64,000 nucleotides of DNA from Buddleja alternifolia (GCA_019426215.1 CM033405.1:33634199-33698198), one strand, 5' to 3'; shown: positions 44,524-57,207, counted from the stretch's first letter. Numbers and translations are program-made. Notes: generated by a model not told the origin, from the letters alone.

Positions 44524-45870
44524 GGCTCTTTCTTAGGTTTTTCGAACTCGTCTAGTGCTAGATTTACTAATTTTTCTTCTATACTATCTTGTAAATCTCT
44601 TTTAATTACTTGAGATACAGTGTCTATTTTAGTGCTTAAATTTTCTATTTTATTTTCTAATTTGTCTAGTCTTTCAAATATTTGTAAAGTTAAAGCGAAT
44701 TGAATATTTCAAAGTTTAGGATATAATTGATCTGAATTACTATTTCCTTGGTAGGTAGTAAACCCTGCTTCTGTATCTAAATATTTATTTGCTAGTTCAA
44801 TGGCTTTTTTATATTCTAGTTTATTTTCTAGATTGTTCATCCACTAACTATTCGCTCTATATTCTTCAAAGTTTTATTAGTTTATAAAATTTGGGCTTCA
44901 AATTTATTTATTTTGTCTATTACCTGGCTTAGGGTTTTCTTAGTTTCATAATCTATTTGTTTTATTTTACTGCTTTCTAAAATATACTTCAATTCTATTA
45001 TATCGTCTTTAGTAGGGAAAAATTTATTATATTTTAACTATTTTTAAAGTTTCCTCAGACTGTTGTTTAATGTAATCTAGTTATTACTTTCACCTTTTTT
45101 TTTATTATTTCTCTATTTATTAAAACTGCTTCTTTTAATGATTCTAATATATTATAAAATTTAGTGTTACCTAATTCTAAATTTGACGCTAGGGATATTA
45201 ATAAATCTGTTAAGCTATTTAAATGTCTATTTTCTGAATGTAAATTGTGCTTAAAACTTGAATCAAATCTACAAATAAAGTTATGTTTATCTAAAGAGAT
45301 TATGGATCTATCGGCTAAACTATATTCAAGATCTAAATAATCTAATCTTTTAAAATTAGAAGGATCTATTGTAATAAAAAGCTGCTATTAATATATCCAA
45401 GATTAAAAGGTATTTAATATAACTTTGGTGATCTCGTAATCTAGGTGGTAAGTTAAAATAAGTATTGACCCAATTATCTCTCCTAATTAAGCAATGGGGT
45501 GTGGCCTAGCGGTCACAAGGCCTTTGGCCGTGAGAACCCACCCGGGTTCGAAACCTAGGTGTGGGGATTGGGGGTATTTCCCCTATATCCTCCCCTGGGG
45601 GGCCTTGCGCTTATCGAGCCCGTTGCCTATGGGTAACCTAGGGCGGTTTACCCCCATACGTGGTTTGCGGGCTATTGCGTGTGGGCAGGTTTGCTTTGCT
45701 GGGTGACTGGCGGAGATTTACCCTGGGATTTCCAAAAAAAAAAATTATCTCTCCTAATTATTAATTGGTTTCGTAATTCTAATATTAATTCTTGATTATT
45801 ATAATCTAAGTTTTCTAAAATATTAAGACAATCAATAAAAGAGTTTAAAATATGAGCGGGTACAGGCTTG
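44522..45870 (-). pseudogene. Pararetroviral upstream ORF remnant with coiled coil
   Basis: Broken minus-strand frames rich in lysine, isoleucine, asparagine and leucine continue from upstream of the movement protein to about 45870, on both sides of the SINE at 45490-45742. Base composition and codon style match the rest of the viral block. Its place corresponds to the first ORF of the genome; the product is unassigned. Confidence 0.5.
45490..45742 (+). mobile_element. tRNA-derived SINE inside the pararetrovirus
   Basis: 253 bp flanked by an identical 18-bp target duplication AATTATCTCTCCTAATTA (45472-45489 and 45743-45760). The head contains TGGCCTAGCGGT (A box) and GGGTTCGAAACC (B box), and the tail is a short A run. 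It is GC-rich, unlike the surrounding viral DNA. It inserted after the virus integrated. Confidence 0.92.
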
Positions 45871-46306
45871 TAAATAAATTATGAGTGCAACGAAAAGTTT
45901 TATGCAGATTTATAAAAGCGGGTTGAAATTTTAATTTCTTTAAAATACGTATAATTACTCTCATAAGTTTAAAAAAAATCTAAAAAAAATAAAGGGACCA
46001 AACTGAAAATGACTAAAAGGTTTATATACTTAGAAAAGAAAAGTCAATTGCCATGTGTCAGTTTTTGCTTGGTTTTGGGCATTTTGACTTGGTAAAAAAC
46101 TAGTGGCTTGGCTGAGGGACCAAAATTTCAAATTTGAGGGTGCTATGCCCTTAAATATTTTGAATTTGGGTGCTAGTCACTTAATTCCTTATGTAAAATT
46201 GTGCTATTTGCTTAAATTTTCCTAAAGTGAATACCACCATCATATCCATTTATTGACTTAAGTTGGAAAAGCTTGCATCTGCAAGTACTACACCTCCATC
46301 CAGCAT

Positions 46307-46408
46307 TCTTGTTTTTTCCCTCCCAAAAAGTGCGCTTCCCGGAATTCGAACTTATGTTCTCATCCTTACGGGGGTGGGAGCTGCTTACCACTTCACCAAC
46401 ACTATGTT
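46307..46408 (-). mobile_element. Short tRNA-derived SINE (Au-like head)
   Basis: About 102 bp between CTCCATCCAGCAT at 46294-46306 and 46409-46421. The minus strand reads GGTGAAGTGGTAAGCAGCTC (A box) and AAGTTCGAATTCCGGGAAGC (B box), close to the Au SINE family found widely in plants. The tail is reduced to a short T run. Confidence 0.75.
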
Positions 46409-46429
46409 CTCCATCCAGCATCTTATAGG

Positions 46430-47515
46430 TAAATTTCTTTTTCCTCTATTTTTTCATATATTTTTGTTGGGTCAATGGTTTTCTATTTAAATAATTCTAA
46501 CATCATTTTGGAGCTTTAGTGATTATTGATTACATTGTGCTCACTCTGAAGTTATAAATTCCAAGTTCTATTTTTGTAATACATCCCTGTATCGATGACA
46601 AACCTGAAATTTAATATAATATTAATGTGTATATCCATGAGTTTACTGTAGGAAGAGTAAATTAGAACTCTGAACATTTTACGTAGTTGTGTAATTACAG
46701 CTAGTTTTCAGTATTTATATATTTTCTCTAATTAGATATTCATTGATGTTTTCATTAGATTTTGTCACAAATTCATCTAAATGACACTTCAAGTTTGGAA
46801 GCTACTAAAAGAAAACCATATTACAAAATGAAGATATCACTTTGGAAAAAGTTTACTGGCGTTGAAGATGGAATGTATATTGAAAATGACAATTTATTGT
46901 ACTATTCTGCTTTTGTCCCTTGGTGCAATTAAACTAAACTTCTGCATACGGGGTGAAGGTTTATTGAATTTGTTTAGTTGTGAACGAATGTAACACTGAA
47001 ATGATAATATAACTTCAATAAAATGTAAAAATTTCTAGGTTTAAACGTGCTTGCTTTTTCAGTTTGAAGATGTACCATATTTCTTCCATAAAGTACTTAC
47101 ATGATTTGATAGTATTATTTACCAAAAAAATAATAATTTGATAGTATTTAATTGTTTTAGTTTGACCTATCTTAATACAAACATAGCTAAATAGTTTTTC
47201 AAATAATCTGTTTTTTTTTTTTGGTTAATATGTATGTTCTTTTTGAGGTAATATATATAATTTTGCTTTCCAATACTGATTATTAGTTTTGACTTATTCT
47301 CTAAGTGAGGTCATCTTGAAAACCAAAATGAAGTTGCTTTTCAAAGACTATTGAAAATTAAGATAAGTTTTAGATTTCTGGCCACTCAAAATTTCTTCAT
47401 TTTTCAAATTAAACTTGATATGTGTGAAATTTTGAAACCTAAATTGACCAAAATTAAGATGAATTTACAGTAATCAAAACTAAATTTTAAATACTTTTGA
47501 ATTAAAAACTTATTG
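46430..47515. other. AT-rich DNA before a Helitron-like 3' end
   Basis: No gene recognised. It may be the body of the element that ends at 47543, but no 5' terminus was found. Confidence 0.4.
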
Positions 47516-47543
47516 CCCGTGCAATGCACGGGTTAGAAACTAG
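47516..47543 (+). mobile_element. Helitron-like 3' terminus
   Basis: A perfect 7-bp hairpin CCCGTGC-AAT-GCACGGG is followed by TTAGAAA and CTAG, with T as the next base. A GC-rich hairpin about ten bases before CTRR, inserted before T, is the structural hallmark of Helitron 3' ends. Confidence 0.6.
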
Positions 47544-47614
47544 TTGCTAATTTGAAAAATCAAATCAAGGATGCAAGTTTGAGCAGTTTTGGTCGGTTTG
47601 CGATTCTTTACTAA

Positions 47615-48957
47615 TCTATACTATATATCTATTCTATACTAAAAGTAGGAATAATGAAGTTGTTTCTTCCAATTGTGATTTGACTATCTTATCTTTTTTT
47701 TAAACTAAAATAAATATGAATTAATAATTACATCTAATTAGTACATATAATAGCAGTTATTCCATTAGTACATCTATTAGTACATATAATAGCAGCTATT
47801 CCATTAATGATGTTAATTAGTACATATAATAACAATTATTCCATTAAAAATGACTAAACTAACAGTAAATTGCAACTCTCCAACTCCTAAGTACAAGTCT
47901 TTTCATATGCAATGGTAGTCCATCGGATTAATTGATTTTATTAGATGTTCATATTTTTCATAACCTTTTCGATAGCAGTGGAAGTCCTATAGTTAATCAA
48001 TTCATTATATAACTGTTCATTGGTAAAAGAACAAGATTAGATAAACTGACTGCTTTATTTCGATTTCAATTTTTTTAAGTCTACATAGTACAAATTTTGA
48101 TTTCAATTGCATGGTTTTGACTGGTGATGAGGGGGGATCAAGTAGGAAGCATTAGTCTTGAAAAAAGGATAAGATTTGCGGATGCATTTTCAAAATTTGA
48201 TCTAAAAAAATTTGTTAAAATTTTCTGAAAAACGATGATTTGGATCAATATTGAATTTAGGACTCCTTAGGTTTGTTCGTTGAACATTTTGCTTTAGTTT
48301 GTGATGTTTGTCCATAGTATAATTTCCTGAATAAACTTTCTGCGTATGATGGGAAATTGGTTCTCCAAACATATATAGTTTGTTTCAAGTTAAAAGTTTT
48401 AACATAAACACATGCATCTTAAGTATATTACTTGACACAACCACTTTTTTGCTTCAGGACTATGAGACAAAATATGTAATATGACGTGTGATAATTTTTA
48501 TAATTCATTTTGAATTACCATAGAAAATGTTGTATAGTGTTTATACTTAATTAAGCCTTTTTACATTCAAAAGAAAAATTCATATCTCGCCATCAATCCA
48601 CTCAAAAACACTTAGCGAGGCTTTTTGGATAAATATGTGTACCAATTGAGAATTGTTAATGTACCAAGGTAATTTAGCTAAAAAATATTATTAACCTTTA
48701 AATATTGGTTTTCTCAAACGAAGAATTGGTCGAACGAGTATTTTAAATTTAATCATTTTCAATTTTCATGACATTTTGGGAATAAAATATTATGGAGTTT
48801 TAGAATGTTTACCTGAACTTTAATATAGAAATAAATTCATAAATCATATTTTAACATCGCATAACTAGGAGAAAGTTCTCTTATGTGATATAGGTTATAT
48901 CACTTCATTAGCATAAAAAATTGCGTATTTGCATGTAATGCACATAGTTTTTACAAG
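47615..48957 (+). mobile_element. Non-autonomous Helitron-like element
   Basis: Starts with TC after A (TCTATACTATATATC...ACTAAAAGTAGG) and ends ...GCATGTAATGCACATAG-TTTTTACAAG before T, a degenerate CTRR end. Its 3' 830 bases are homologous to 51370-52200. The interior has a triple repeat of TTAGTACATATAATAGCAG (47735-47850). No Rep/helicase coding. Confidence 0.55.
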
Positions 48958-50195
48958 TTAAAAAAAAAAAAAAAGATCGAGTACAAAATCAAAATTTCAT
49001 TATAATATTAGTTACTTAAACTCCTTCACCTCAAAATGGAATTGTTCATGAAACTTCTGAGCAAATGGGTTCGAAATTAAAATATCGTGTGTAAACCAAT
49101 TGGGCCTTAACTTTAGGATAAAACTATTATATGATTAAAAGAAATTAAAAAATTCTTTTAAAAAAGTTAGTCTTGATTAAATTCGTAAACTTCGTAAAGG
49201 GAACATTATAGCCATAAATAATGTTCATTTTCCCCCGGGTCTATAAGATACATAACTCAATTTAATCATTGTAATTCACTGACACATTAAAAAATAAATC
49301 ATAATCTTCGGCAGTTAAACATTAAAGCCTACCACTATCAGCCTAAAATATATTATATGAAATGACGAACTCTACATTCACAATGCATTTCAAACTCGAA
49401 TTAGGAATCAGAAACTTAACCACCGGACCACAGTTTTCGGCAAACAATTTTTGAGACCAAAACTTTCGAATTTTTCTTTTCTCCTTTTTTTTTTTTTGAA
49501 ACTTTGGTTGTCCAAGTAATATATATAATTTATTGTTTTCCTAAGAGGGCCATGCAATTGGAGGTCTTGGAAAATGTGTTACTCGCTCTTTTGGCTCTCC
49601 GCTCCCTATCATATCCACGGCCCAACACATAAACAATTAAATATAAATTAAGATTAACTCGAAAGAGCAGACAGTTGGTTTTGACTTTTTAGCTGTTCGA
49701 TGGTCCAAAATAAGTAATCAAGCTCAAAAGTTTGGGCTCAAAGGTTATGAGTTCAATTATATATTATCACAAGTTATAATTTTATTCTTTTTATTTAAAA
49801 TTTTATAGGATCTATGTAACTTATGATTAAAAATTATAGGCTCGAAAATTCTTGAATTAGGGTATTCCTTTCGTCTAGAATTAAATAAATTATGATTAAA
49901 ATAGTTGACGGAATTTCAAATTTGATATAATTACAATTATATATGTATATATATATAATTATCATTACAAACGCTCGAGAATTCCTAAAATGTCTTGTAC
50001 TGCCCTGTCAAGAGCAACTTTTATTGAATACTATATATTTCTTCGGATCTAATAAAGTCATGATTAATAATAAAAAGAAGCTTTTTGACTAATATATATG
50101 GCAGAATTTCCATAATGTCCAACTAATTTTTCTTTTTGTAATTGAAAATGGATTTAGCTATGAGAAAATATAGCAAACCAGTCAACACAAGTTTA
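48958..50195. other. Intergenic within the Helitron cluster
   Basis: AT-rich. A possible decayed SINE-like segment (GGTTATGAGTTCAATTATAT at about 49745) recalls the element at 18623-18810. No gene recognised. Confidence 0.35.
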
Positions 50196-50656
50196 TCTAT
50201 ATCTATACCTATATCTATAATAATAATAATACTATAAAAGTATAAATCTTAGAAGGTGTTTCTTTCACTTTATTGCCTAAATAACTTTCTTATAACTTAG
50301 TTATTATATATTCTATATGTTTGTTACTAATTATGATTTATATATATAATTGTCCGTTATTAATAATTAAAAAAAATCCACCTTCCCAACTAACCAAAAC
50401 GTATGGAACCATACAAGCCAATCATGACAGTGAAGAATTCATATTTACCTTATTAATGAAAACAACTTTTCATATTCAAATAATAAAAATGTCCCTCTCC
50501 AATTTCTCAAAACTATTCCAAGATTACTATAAATATAATCTTGATATTGGTCAACTCTAATGCAATTTAGGAGGTAAATTTATCTTCTTTTTTTTCCTTT
50601 CAGTTTTATAGCGTATAAATATATATTTTACGTGCAACACACGTACACTCTACTAG
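50196..50656 (+). mobile_element. Short Helitron-like element
   Basis: 461 bp. Starts A|TCTATATCTATACC and ends in hairpin TACGTG-CAACA-CACGTA followed by CACTCTACTAG|T. The start motif (ACTATAAAAGT...TTTCTTTC) matches the neighbouring elements. Confidence 0.6.
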
Positions 50657-50658
50657 TA

Positions 50659-52200
50659 TCTATAAAAGTGTGGATCTTTGTAGATATTTCTTCCAATTGT
50701 GAAATGATTTTGTTGCACTCACTTAAGTAACCTAACTAAATAATAGTAATATTAATGTTCCAATTGTGTAAAGATTAAAATACTCTTAATTGTTTTTCAA
50801 TAATAATACTAATCGAACTATAAAAGTGTGGATCTTGTAGATGTTTCTTCCAACTGTGAAAGGACATTGTTGCCCTCACTTAAGTAACCTAACTAAATAA
50901 TAGTAATATTAATGTTCCAATTGTGTAAAGATTAAAGTACTCTTAATTGTTTTTCAAATAATAATACTAATCAAATAATAGGTATTAGCTTTACAAATAA
51001 TTCTAAGTTTTAGATATGTCTGTTCAACTACATGATCAATTGTCTTCAGAAAATAATTCCTATTACAATTAATAGTTGAAACGTAGATAGACTCTTCGCT
51101 TGTTGTCCATCAATTTTTTTTAGACTCTTTGGTCTCAACTTCTACATTAGCTTCTATCTTTTGAGCTTACCAAATCCTTAAATTTCATTTAAGGAATTTA
51201 AACTCTAGATATCTATATTCATTTAAACTCCAATGACTTTTCAAATCCATATGATAAAAATACATAACTTCCCAAATCCTTCAACGTTTCTTTATTATAA
51301 ATATAGCATTTACTCCTAAGCTTTCTCGTATGCCTACGATATCCTACAATTGAGGCACAAAAATTCAAGCATCATTCTTGAAGAAAAGACAAGATTGCAG
51401 AATGCATTTTCAAAATTTGATTTGAAAATTGTGTCTAAATTTTTTGAAAAATTATGATTTGGATCAGTGTTGAATATTAGGATCACTCAATTTTGTTTAT
51501 TGAACATTTTGCTTTGGTTTGTGACGTTTATCCATAGTACAATTTCCTGAATAAATCTCTTTGCATATGATGAAGAATTGGTTCTCCAGACATACAAATT
51601 TTGTTTTAAGTTAAAAAAATTTAACAGAAACACATGCATATAAGTATATTACTTGACACAACCACTTTTTTTTTTTGCTTCAGTAGTATGAGACAAAATA
51701 TGTAATTTGATGTGTAATAATTTTTGTAATTTATTTTGAATTACCGTAGAAAATGTTGTATAATGTTTATACTTAATTAATACTTTTTACATTGAAAAAA
51801 AAAATTCTTACTATATAATTTTTTCATTTGAAAAATCCAAAAACAACTATTTACATAAAAAGCAACCAATTGATAATTGTTAATGTACCAAGGTAATTTA
51901 GCCAAAAGATATTATTAACCTTTAACTATTTATTTTCTCAAACAAAGAATTGGTGGAACAATGTATTTTAGATTGAATCATTTTCATGACTTTTTAGGAA
52001 TAAAAATATTTTATGGAGTTTTTAGAATGTTTTCCTAAAATTTAATATAGAAATAAATTAATAAAATATATTTTAACATCGCAAAATTTGTGAATGATAC
52101 TATGCTAATAGGAGAAAAGTTCTCTTGTGCAAAATAGGTTAGATCACCTCATTTGTAAAAAAAATGTATATTTACGTGCAACGCATATAGCTTTTACTAG
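50659..52200 (+). mobile_element. Non-autonomous Helitron-like element
   Basis: Starts A|TCTATAAAAGTGTGGATC and ends TTTACGTGCAACGCATATAGC-TTTTACTAG|T. It begins three bases after the end of the previous element. A two-copy tandem repeat of about 158 bp (50660-50975) opens it. The last 830 bases match the element ending at 48957. Confidence 0.6.
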
Positions 52201-53690
52201 TAATAAAAAAAGAGCCAAACAAAACTGAAAAAAATATTTCAGAATATTAGTAAAAAATTAGTAATTGTTTTAACATTATTTAACTAAATGTGACAATATA
52301 TTTCACAATCAAAAACTTCATAAAAAATTAAAAATATTGGACAAAGTCATCCTACTAATATATAAAAATTAAAACAAATATATATAATAATGACGGTTTA
52401 GTTTGGTCCAGTTAGGTCTAAAATGCCCACTAAACTAATTTCGTGGTGCAATTTCATATAAAATTCTAAATTGCTATGTTCATAAAAATTTGACAAAAAT
52501 GGTTTGGTGCAGTTCAATTTGGGCGGTCTTCCAAAATTGTTGCTCAGGGCCTAGAGTACATATGTGTTTGTGCCGCAACACCAGGGTGACAGTAAGTTGC
52601 CCACATTTTCTAGCATGTTAGCTCCACGGTGCGAGGTCTAGTGCAGAGGCTCCAAGTCAGTAACGAGCCCCATCGTGGATTGTTTTTTTCTACGCAATTT
52701 TCTCTTATTTTGGAAGTTTTTTATTAGGATTATGATTGTATTTCCTATATTGCCTTGGAGTAAAATTGTATTTCTTATTCAAGTAGCTTTAGATTCCTTA
52801 CCGTATCAAAAATTATAGTCCGAATTTGACTTGGCCAAACCTCAAGTTATTTACAAGACAAGTGAATTGCACTTGTTATGTGATTGGTGTAAAATCCAAG
52901 AAGAACGATCAATCTCAATCAAATGTTTTACGCTTGTAACCTATTGACGAGGTTCTACCAATGTGGGTAGGTTTTACCAATTTGGGCCCGTGTAAGAATT
53001 TTCCTACATATATATATATATATGTATATATTAGAAAAATATGTGCTACGCACGTGATTCTTCAATGATGAGCTAAATTGAAGGAAAGAGTTATGAAGTA
53101 TATAATTATGTATATCAATAGTCTTTGTTGATATACTTCTGATGTGAACGTAAAATATCACTTCAAGAAAAGTTCATGGGCTACCTCAAGGAATACTTAT
53201 GGTTATCTCAAAGGTGAGCTGAAAATAAAGATCGAAGATAGCAAGGTAAAAATCTGATGAAGAAGCTGATAAAATAAGGAATAAAATCTTATCAAATATT
53301 TGGTTAAGAGTGTATCCCCAAAATTAAGGGATTATTTCCTATTCCTTTCAACTACCAAAAGTGATCATCTTGGCTTGGAAAGGGGAGGAGATGGACACCC
53401 ATAGGGCTTGGCTTGGAAAGGGGAGGAGATGGACACCCTTAGGGCTTATCAAAGAGGGAGTTGTATAATTTTTTGTCATCTTTTGACTAATGTAAAATTC
53501 TAGAAATATTATGTACTTTTTCCCTACGAAATTAATAAAAGTCTCATCTTTATTCTTCTTTCTCTTCTTCCCTATTCTTCAAAAATCACACTTATTAAAT
53601 AAATGTTGTTTTTAATTTATTACCATAAGTAGATTATTGATTGCATTTATTACATTTCTTGGTGTAATTTCGAACTGCATCAATTTCATG
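52201..53690. other. Intergenic with repeat fragments
   Basis: Contains a decayed relative of the 31201-32349 element (52440-52550), a dispersed repeat copy (52805-52960), and a 36-bp tandem duplication of GGCTTGGAAAGGGGAGGAG at 53372-53443. No gene supported. Confidence 0.5.
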
Positions 53691-53692
53691 TA

Positions 53693-54368
53693 GGGATAAT
53701 TAAATTTGGACCCCCAACTAATATGTGTATTTATATATACTTCCCTTCTTAAAATCGAAATTACAATTGCCTTACCCGTTAAGATGTAGTTTATTACTTG
53801 ATTTTTGAAATAAAGAATTTACACATATTTCCTATCTTATAATTATAGTTACATGAAAATCATCACAAATGCCATCATGACAAAAAGTAAATATTACAAT
53901 TATCATTCATTAAACAAGTTGAAAATTTGAAAAAGGAAAAGGGTCTAAATATTTAAGGTTGTAGATGACAGTTGGAAAGTGAAGGCTACCTCCTCCCGCC
54001 TTCACTCCCATCCTATCCTTCAGCATGTTGAACACTACCCCCGCCTCCGCCGGCCCCCTTGTATGTTTCTAAAATTACAAACCCCCTTGTATGTTCCATA
54101 TTAACATAATTTCAGTTCTTTGTTACTTGCAAAATTACATTGATCAACCCCTAGGGGTATTTTGGTCATAAAAAATATAACTAATTTTAGTCAGGGGCAT
54201 TTTCGGAAGTTAATCAAAAAACTTATGACGATGCCATCATTCTTTTCAATCTGAGGAGGGTAAATGTAATTACACAACTTAGTGGATAAGGTAATTGTAA
54301 TTTAGTTATAAGAGTAAAAATATGTGTAAATACACAGGTTAGTAGAGGGTGTGATTGTAATTATCCCT
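53693..54368. mobile_element. MITE-like element with long inverted ends
   Basis: The left end AGGGATAATTAAATTTGGAC with CCCCCAACTAATATGTGTAT is matched, in inverse, by the right end AGGGATAATTACAATCACAC with CCTCTACTAACCTGTGTAT. The inner part contains another CCCCCTTGTATGTT inverted-type segment, so it may be nested. Related to 10889-11136. Confidence 0.6.
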
Positions 54369-54660
54369 TTAATTAGCAAATAAATCTGTTATTAATTCAT
54401 TAACAGTTATTTAAAATATAAATGACTATTTGTTAATGTCCATCTGATAAATTATTTATTTAATTTATTTATTTAGTCATTCAATATAATCACCTGACAT
54501 CTTTAATTAGATCGAAATGTATAGTGAACTTTGAAAAGCTATATTATTTCTAGCATGTTCATGCATATGATCTTCAATCGTCGTAGTCTTTTCTAATTGC
54601 TACCAATTAACAAATCCTTTTGTGATCTATACAAGTAGATTAATTTCTTTAATCCTAAAC

Positions 54661-55680
54661 AAGAATATTAGTGACTTGATCATAAAATATGATACTATAT
54701 CTACATGCATGCACCATGGTCTTTACTTCGTGTTACTTTTCGGGAAGTGCCCAAACAAGATCCTAAACTACCACTTAGAATAATGACATTGATAACTATT
54801 AACAATAAATAAATACTATTTATATATGATTTTTTGTATTTAATTTGAACTTAATAATTTTGTAATAGACTTATAAAGAGGAGAGTGCTATCTAAGATGA
54901 GCAACCTTTGTTGTTATTGGTTTTACACAACTTTTCTCCATCCCATAATATTATAGTCTTAAAATATTATATATGAGAATATGTAACAAAATAAGTACTC
55001 TATAATATTTTTTGTTACATCGTCTCATATATAATTAAGTGTTTTTCAAGCACATTATTTAACCTGAACACTAATACAATAAGTTGAGGGAAAAATAGTC
55101 TTCTTGTTTTCTTCTACTCATTTTTCCACCGCCACATGGCAGGCTCCTGACGATCCGACCACCACCACCAGCACTGCAACTAACCCCAAGCACTAAAGAA
55201 TAATAACATGTAGTGTATATTATTTATTATGAGATTTTGATTAAGATAAAAAAAATTATGAATACGACAATAAATAAGAATATTAGTGACTTGAACATAA
55301 AATATGATACTACATCTTCATGCACCATGGACTTTACTTCGTGTTACTTTTACGGAAATGCCCAGGCAAGATCCTAAACTACCACTTAATTAGAATAATG
55401 ACATTGATAACTGTTAACATAAATAAATACTCCTATTATTTATATATGTTTTCATATTTGATTTGAACTTAATAATTTGGTCAAAATAGACTTATTAAAT
55501 TGGAATGGGAACTATCTAAGATGAGCAACCTTTGTTGTTATTGGTTTTACACAACTTTTCTCCATCTCATAATATTATAGAGTTTTAATATATTGTATAT
55601 GAGAAGATGTAACAAAATTCTATAATATTTCTGTTACATCCTCTCATATATAATTAAGTTTTTTAAGCACACTATTTAAA
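54661..55680. repeat. Direct duplication of about 400 bp
   Basis: 54661-55062 and 55276-55680 share AAGAATATTAGTGACTTG through TAATTAAGT...AAGCACA-TATTTAA with scattered changes. Near the end each copy holds an inverted pair of about 26 bases (TATATGAGA-ATGTAACAAAA and its complement) that could fold into a hairpin. Confidence 0.75.
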
Positions 55681-55954
55681 TAATTTTCGGCATTATAAAA
55701 TTCATATATACTACTAAAAGTTCTTTTTCTTAATTAGCCGCCTTTACTATTTTTGAGTTAAGCACATGCAACATTTTGATCTATTTTAACGTAAAATAAA
55801 TTTTTGACATTAATATTCTTTTCTAGCATTTTAATGTATATGATTATTATCCTATATATTTTTCTAAATTTGTAATTAAGATAGTTGTCTCGTTCCTCAT
55901 GATCTACAAAAATAGATCTATTTCATTTCTCTTATTAATCCTTTTAATTATGTT

Positions 55955-55998
55955 GATAATATAATATAATATAATATAATATAATATAATATAATATT
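55955..55998. repeat. TAATA microsatellite
   Basis: Tandem ATAAT units, about nine copies. Confidence 0.9.
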
Positions 55999-57014
55999 AT
56001 AGATACATCCACAGTAACATGACTCATTCGATTGATACTTCCACTATTTCAAAATAATTGTATGTAATTTGTATATACATTTTTTTTTCGTATATAACAA
56101 CAAACTATTGGAAAATAGAATGTGAGCATGGATGTTGATAAAAGAGACTGTTAATCATTATATTAATTTTTATTTTATTGCAAATAGTTTAGGGTGAGGG
56201 GAGTCTCTGTCCACCCAATCCACAAGATATGCCGTTAAGAGAAAGTATTTAGAAATTGAGAAATAGATCAAATTTTCACAGGAAAAATGTAAAGATTTTT
56301 TTTTCCCGTAGGAATGCCTATTGGATCAAATTGTTATGGATTAATTCTACTACTAAATATAAATGTAATTGGACTAGTACTAAATGATTTCCTACCACTC
56401 AGTGGATTCTTTTACTTAATAATAAACTCAGTTATTTATTATTATGAGTAGTAAGGGTGTGTATGAAAGTCAATTCACAATAGAACACACAATTGAGTTA
56501 TTCATGCACTTATATATGAGTTAGATAGATAGATTAGATAGATAGATATATATAAGGGTTTGTACATTGTAATATACTACGCTCCAATTATCAGAAATAA
56601 ATATGAGACAAGAACGGAAGTAAAGATAGTGTGAGATTGGTCACTCTCCTTGGAGTTTACACCAGTCTCATGAAAAAAATGCAATTCCCTTATCTTGTAA
56701 ATAACTTGGGGTCCACTGAACCATATTATATCCCGCGTCGCCTTAAGCAAGAATTATTTTTGCGTTTTTGTTTATTCCATCAATTAGTAACTCACCATGA
56801 TGTTTGGATTAGCTATCCCTACCTGTGGTAGCATGTAAACTGGAGTTAAATAAGTCAAGCACTATGCGAGCCAACTCGCAATTGTACGAGGCTGCTCGAC
56901 TAGTTTGTTCCACTGCTCTCTTTTTCTTTTAGATGGAGTTAGGGGCAGATGAGTCAACCTCGAGTTGAGCATGATGAAATTGTTCGAATCAATAAGCCAA
57001 ACCTAAAATTAGCT

Positions 57015-57207
57015 TGCCTTTTGTAGTAGAGATCCACATCTCATGCGTCAAATTTTTTAGTACTATAATTGGAGAGGAGCCAAAATTATGTGCACATGAT
57101 TTGTTAAAGCGTGCCTTTCGTTGTAGAGATCCACATTTCATGCCTCAAATTTTTTAGTACTATAATTGGAGAGGAGCCAAAATTATGTGCACATGATTTT
57201 TGTTTAG
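57015..57207. repeat. Two-copy tandem repeat, 97-bp unit
   Basis: TGCCTTT-GT-GTAGAGATCCACAT ... GAGGAGCCAAAATTATGTGC ... ACATGATTT occurs twice with few changes. Confidence 0.85.

Larger units (their letters stand above)
37000..45870 (-). mobile_element. Endogenous pararetrovirus (Caulimoviridae), near full-length and defective
   Basis: A roughly 8.8-kb block on the minus strand in the gene order of a caulimovirid: upstream coiled-coil ORF, movement protein, acidic coat-protein N-terminus, coat core with zinc knuckle, protease, reverse transcriptase, RNase H, a further downstream ORF, then a TATA box and a tRNA-Met primer-binding site. There is no integrase and no LTR, as expected for this family. 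Every long frame is interrupted, so this is an old integrated copy, not a functional virus. The AT-rich, lysine/asparagine/isoleucine-rich proteins and the separate downstream ORF suggest a genus near Solendovirus or Cavemovirus, which I cannot settle by eye. The outer boundaries are approximate. Confidence 0.8.

Noticed and set aside
45494..45706. 70-codon GC-rich open frame
   Set aside because: It lies within a tRNA-derived SINE with A and B boxes and an 18-bp target duplication.
37000..45870. LTR retrotransposon interpretation of the reverse transcriptase region
   Set aside because: No LTR pair or integrase is seen. A 30K movement protein and acidic coat region precede the polymerase, which fits Caulimoviridae.
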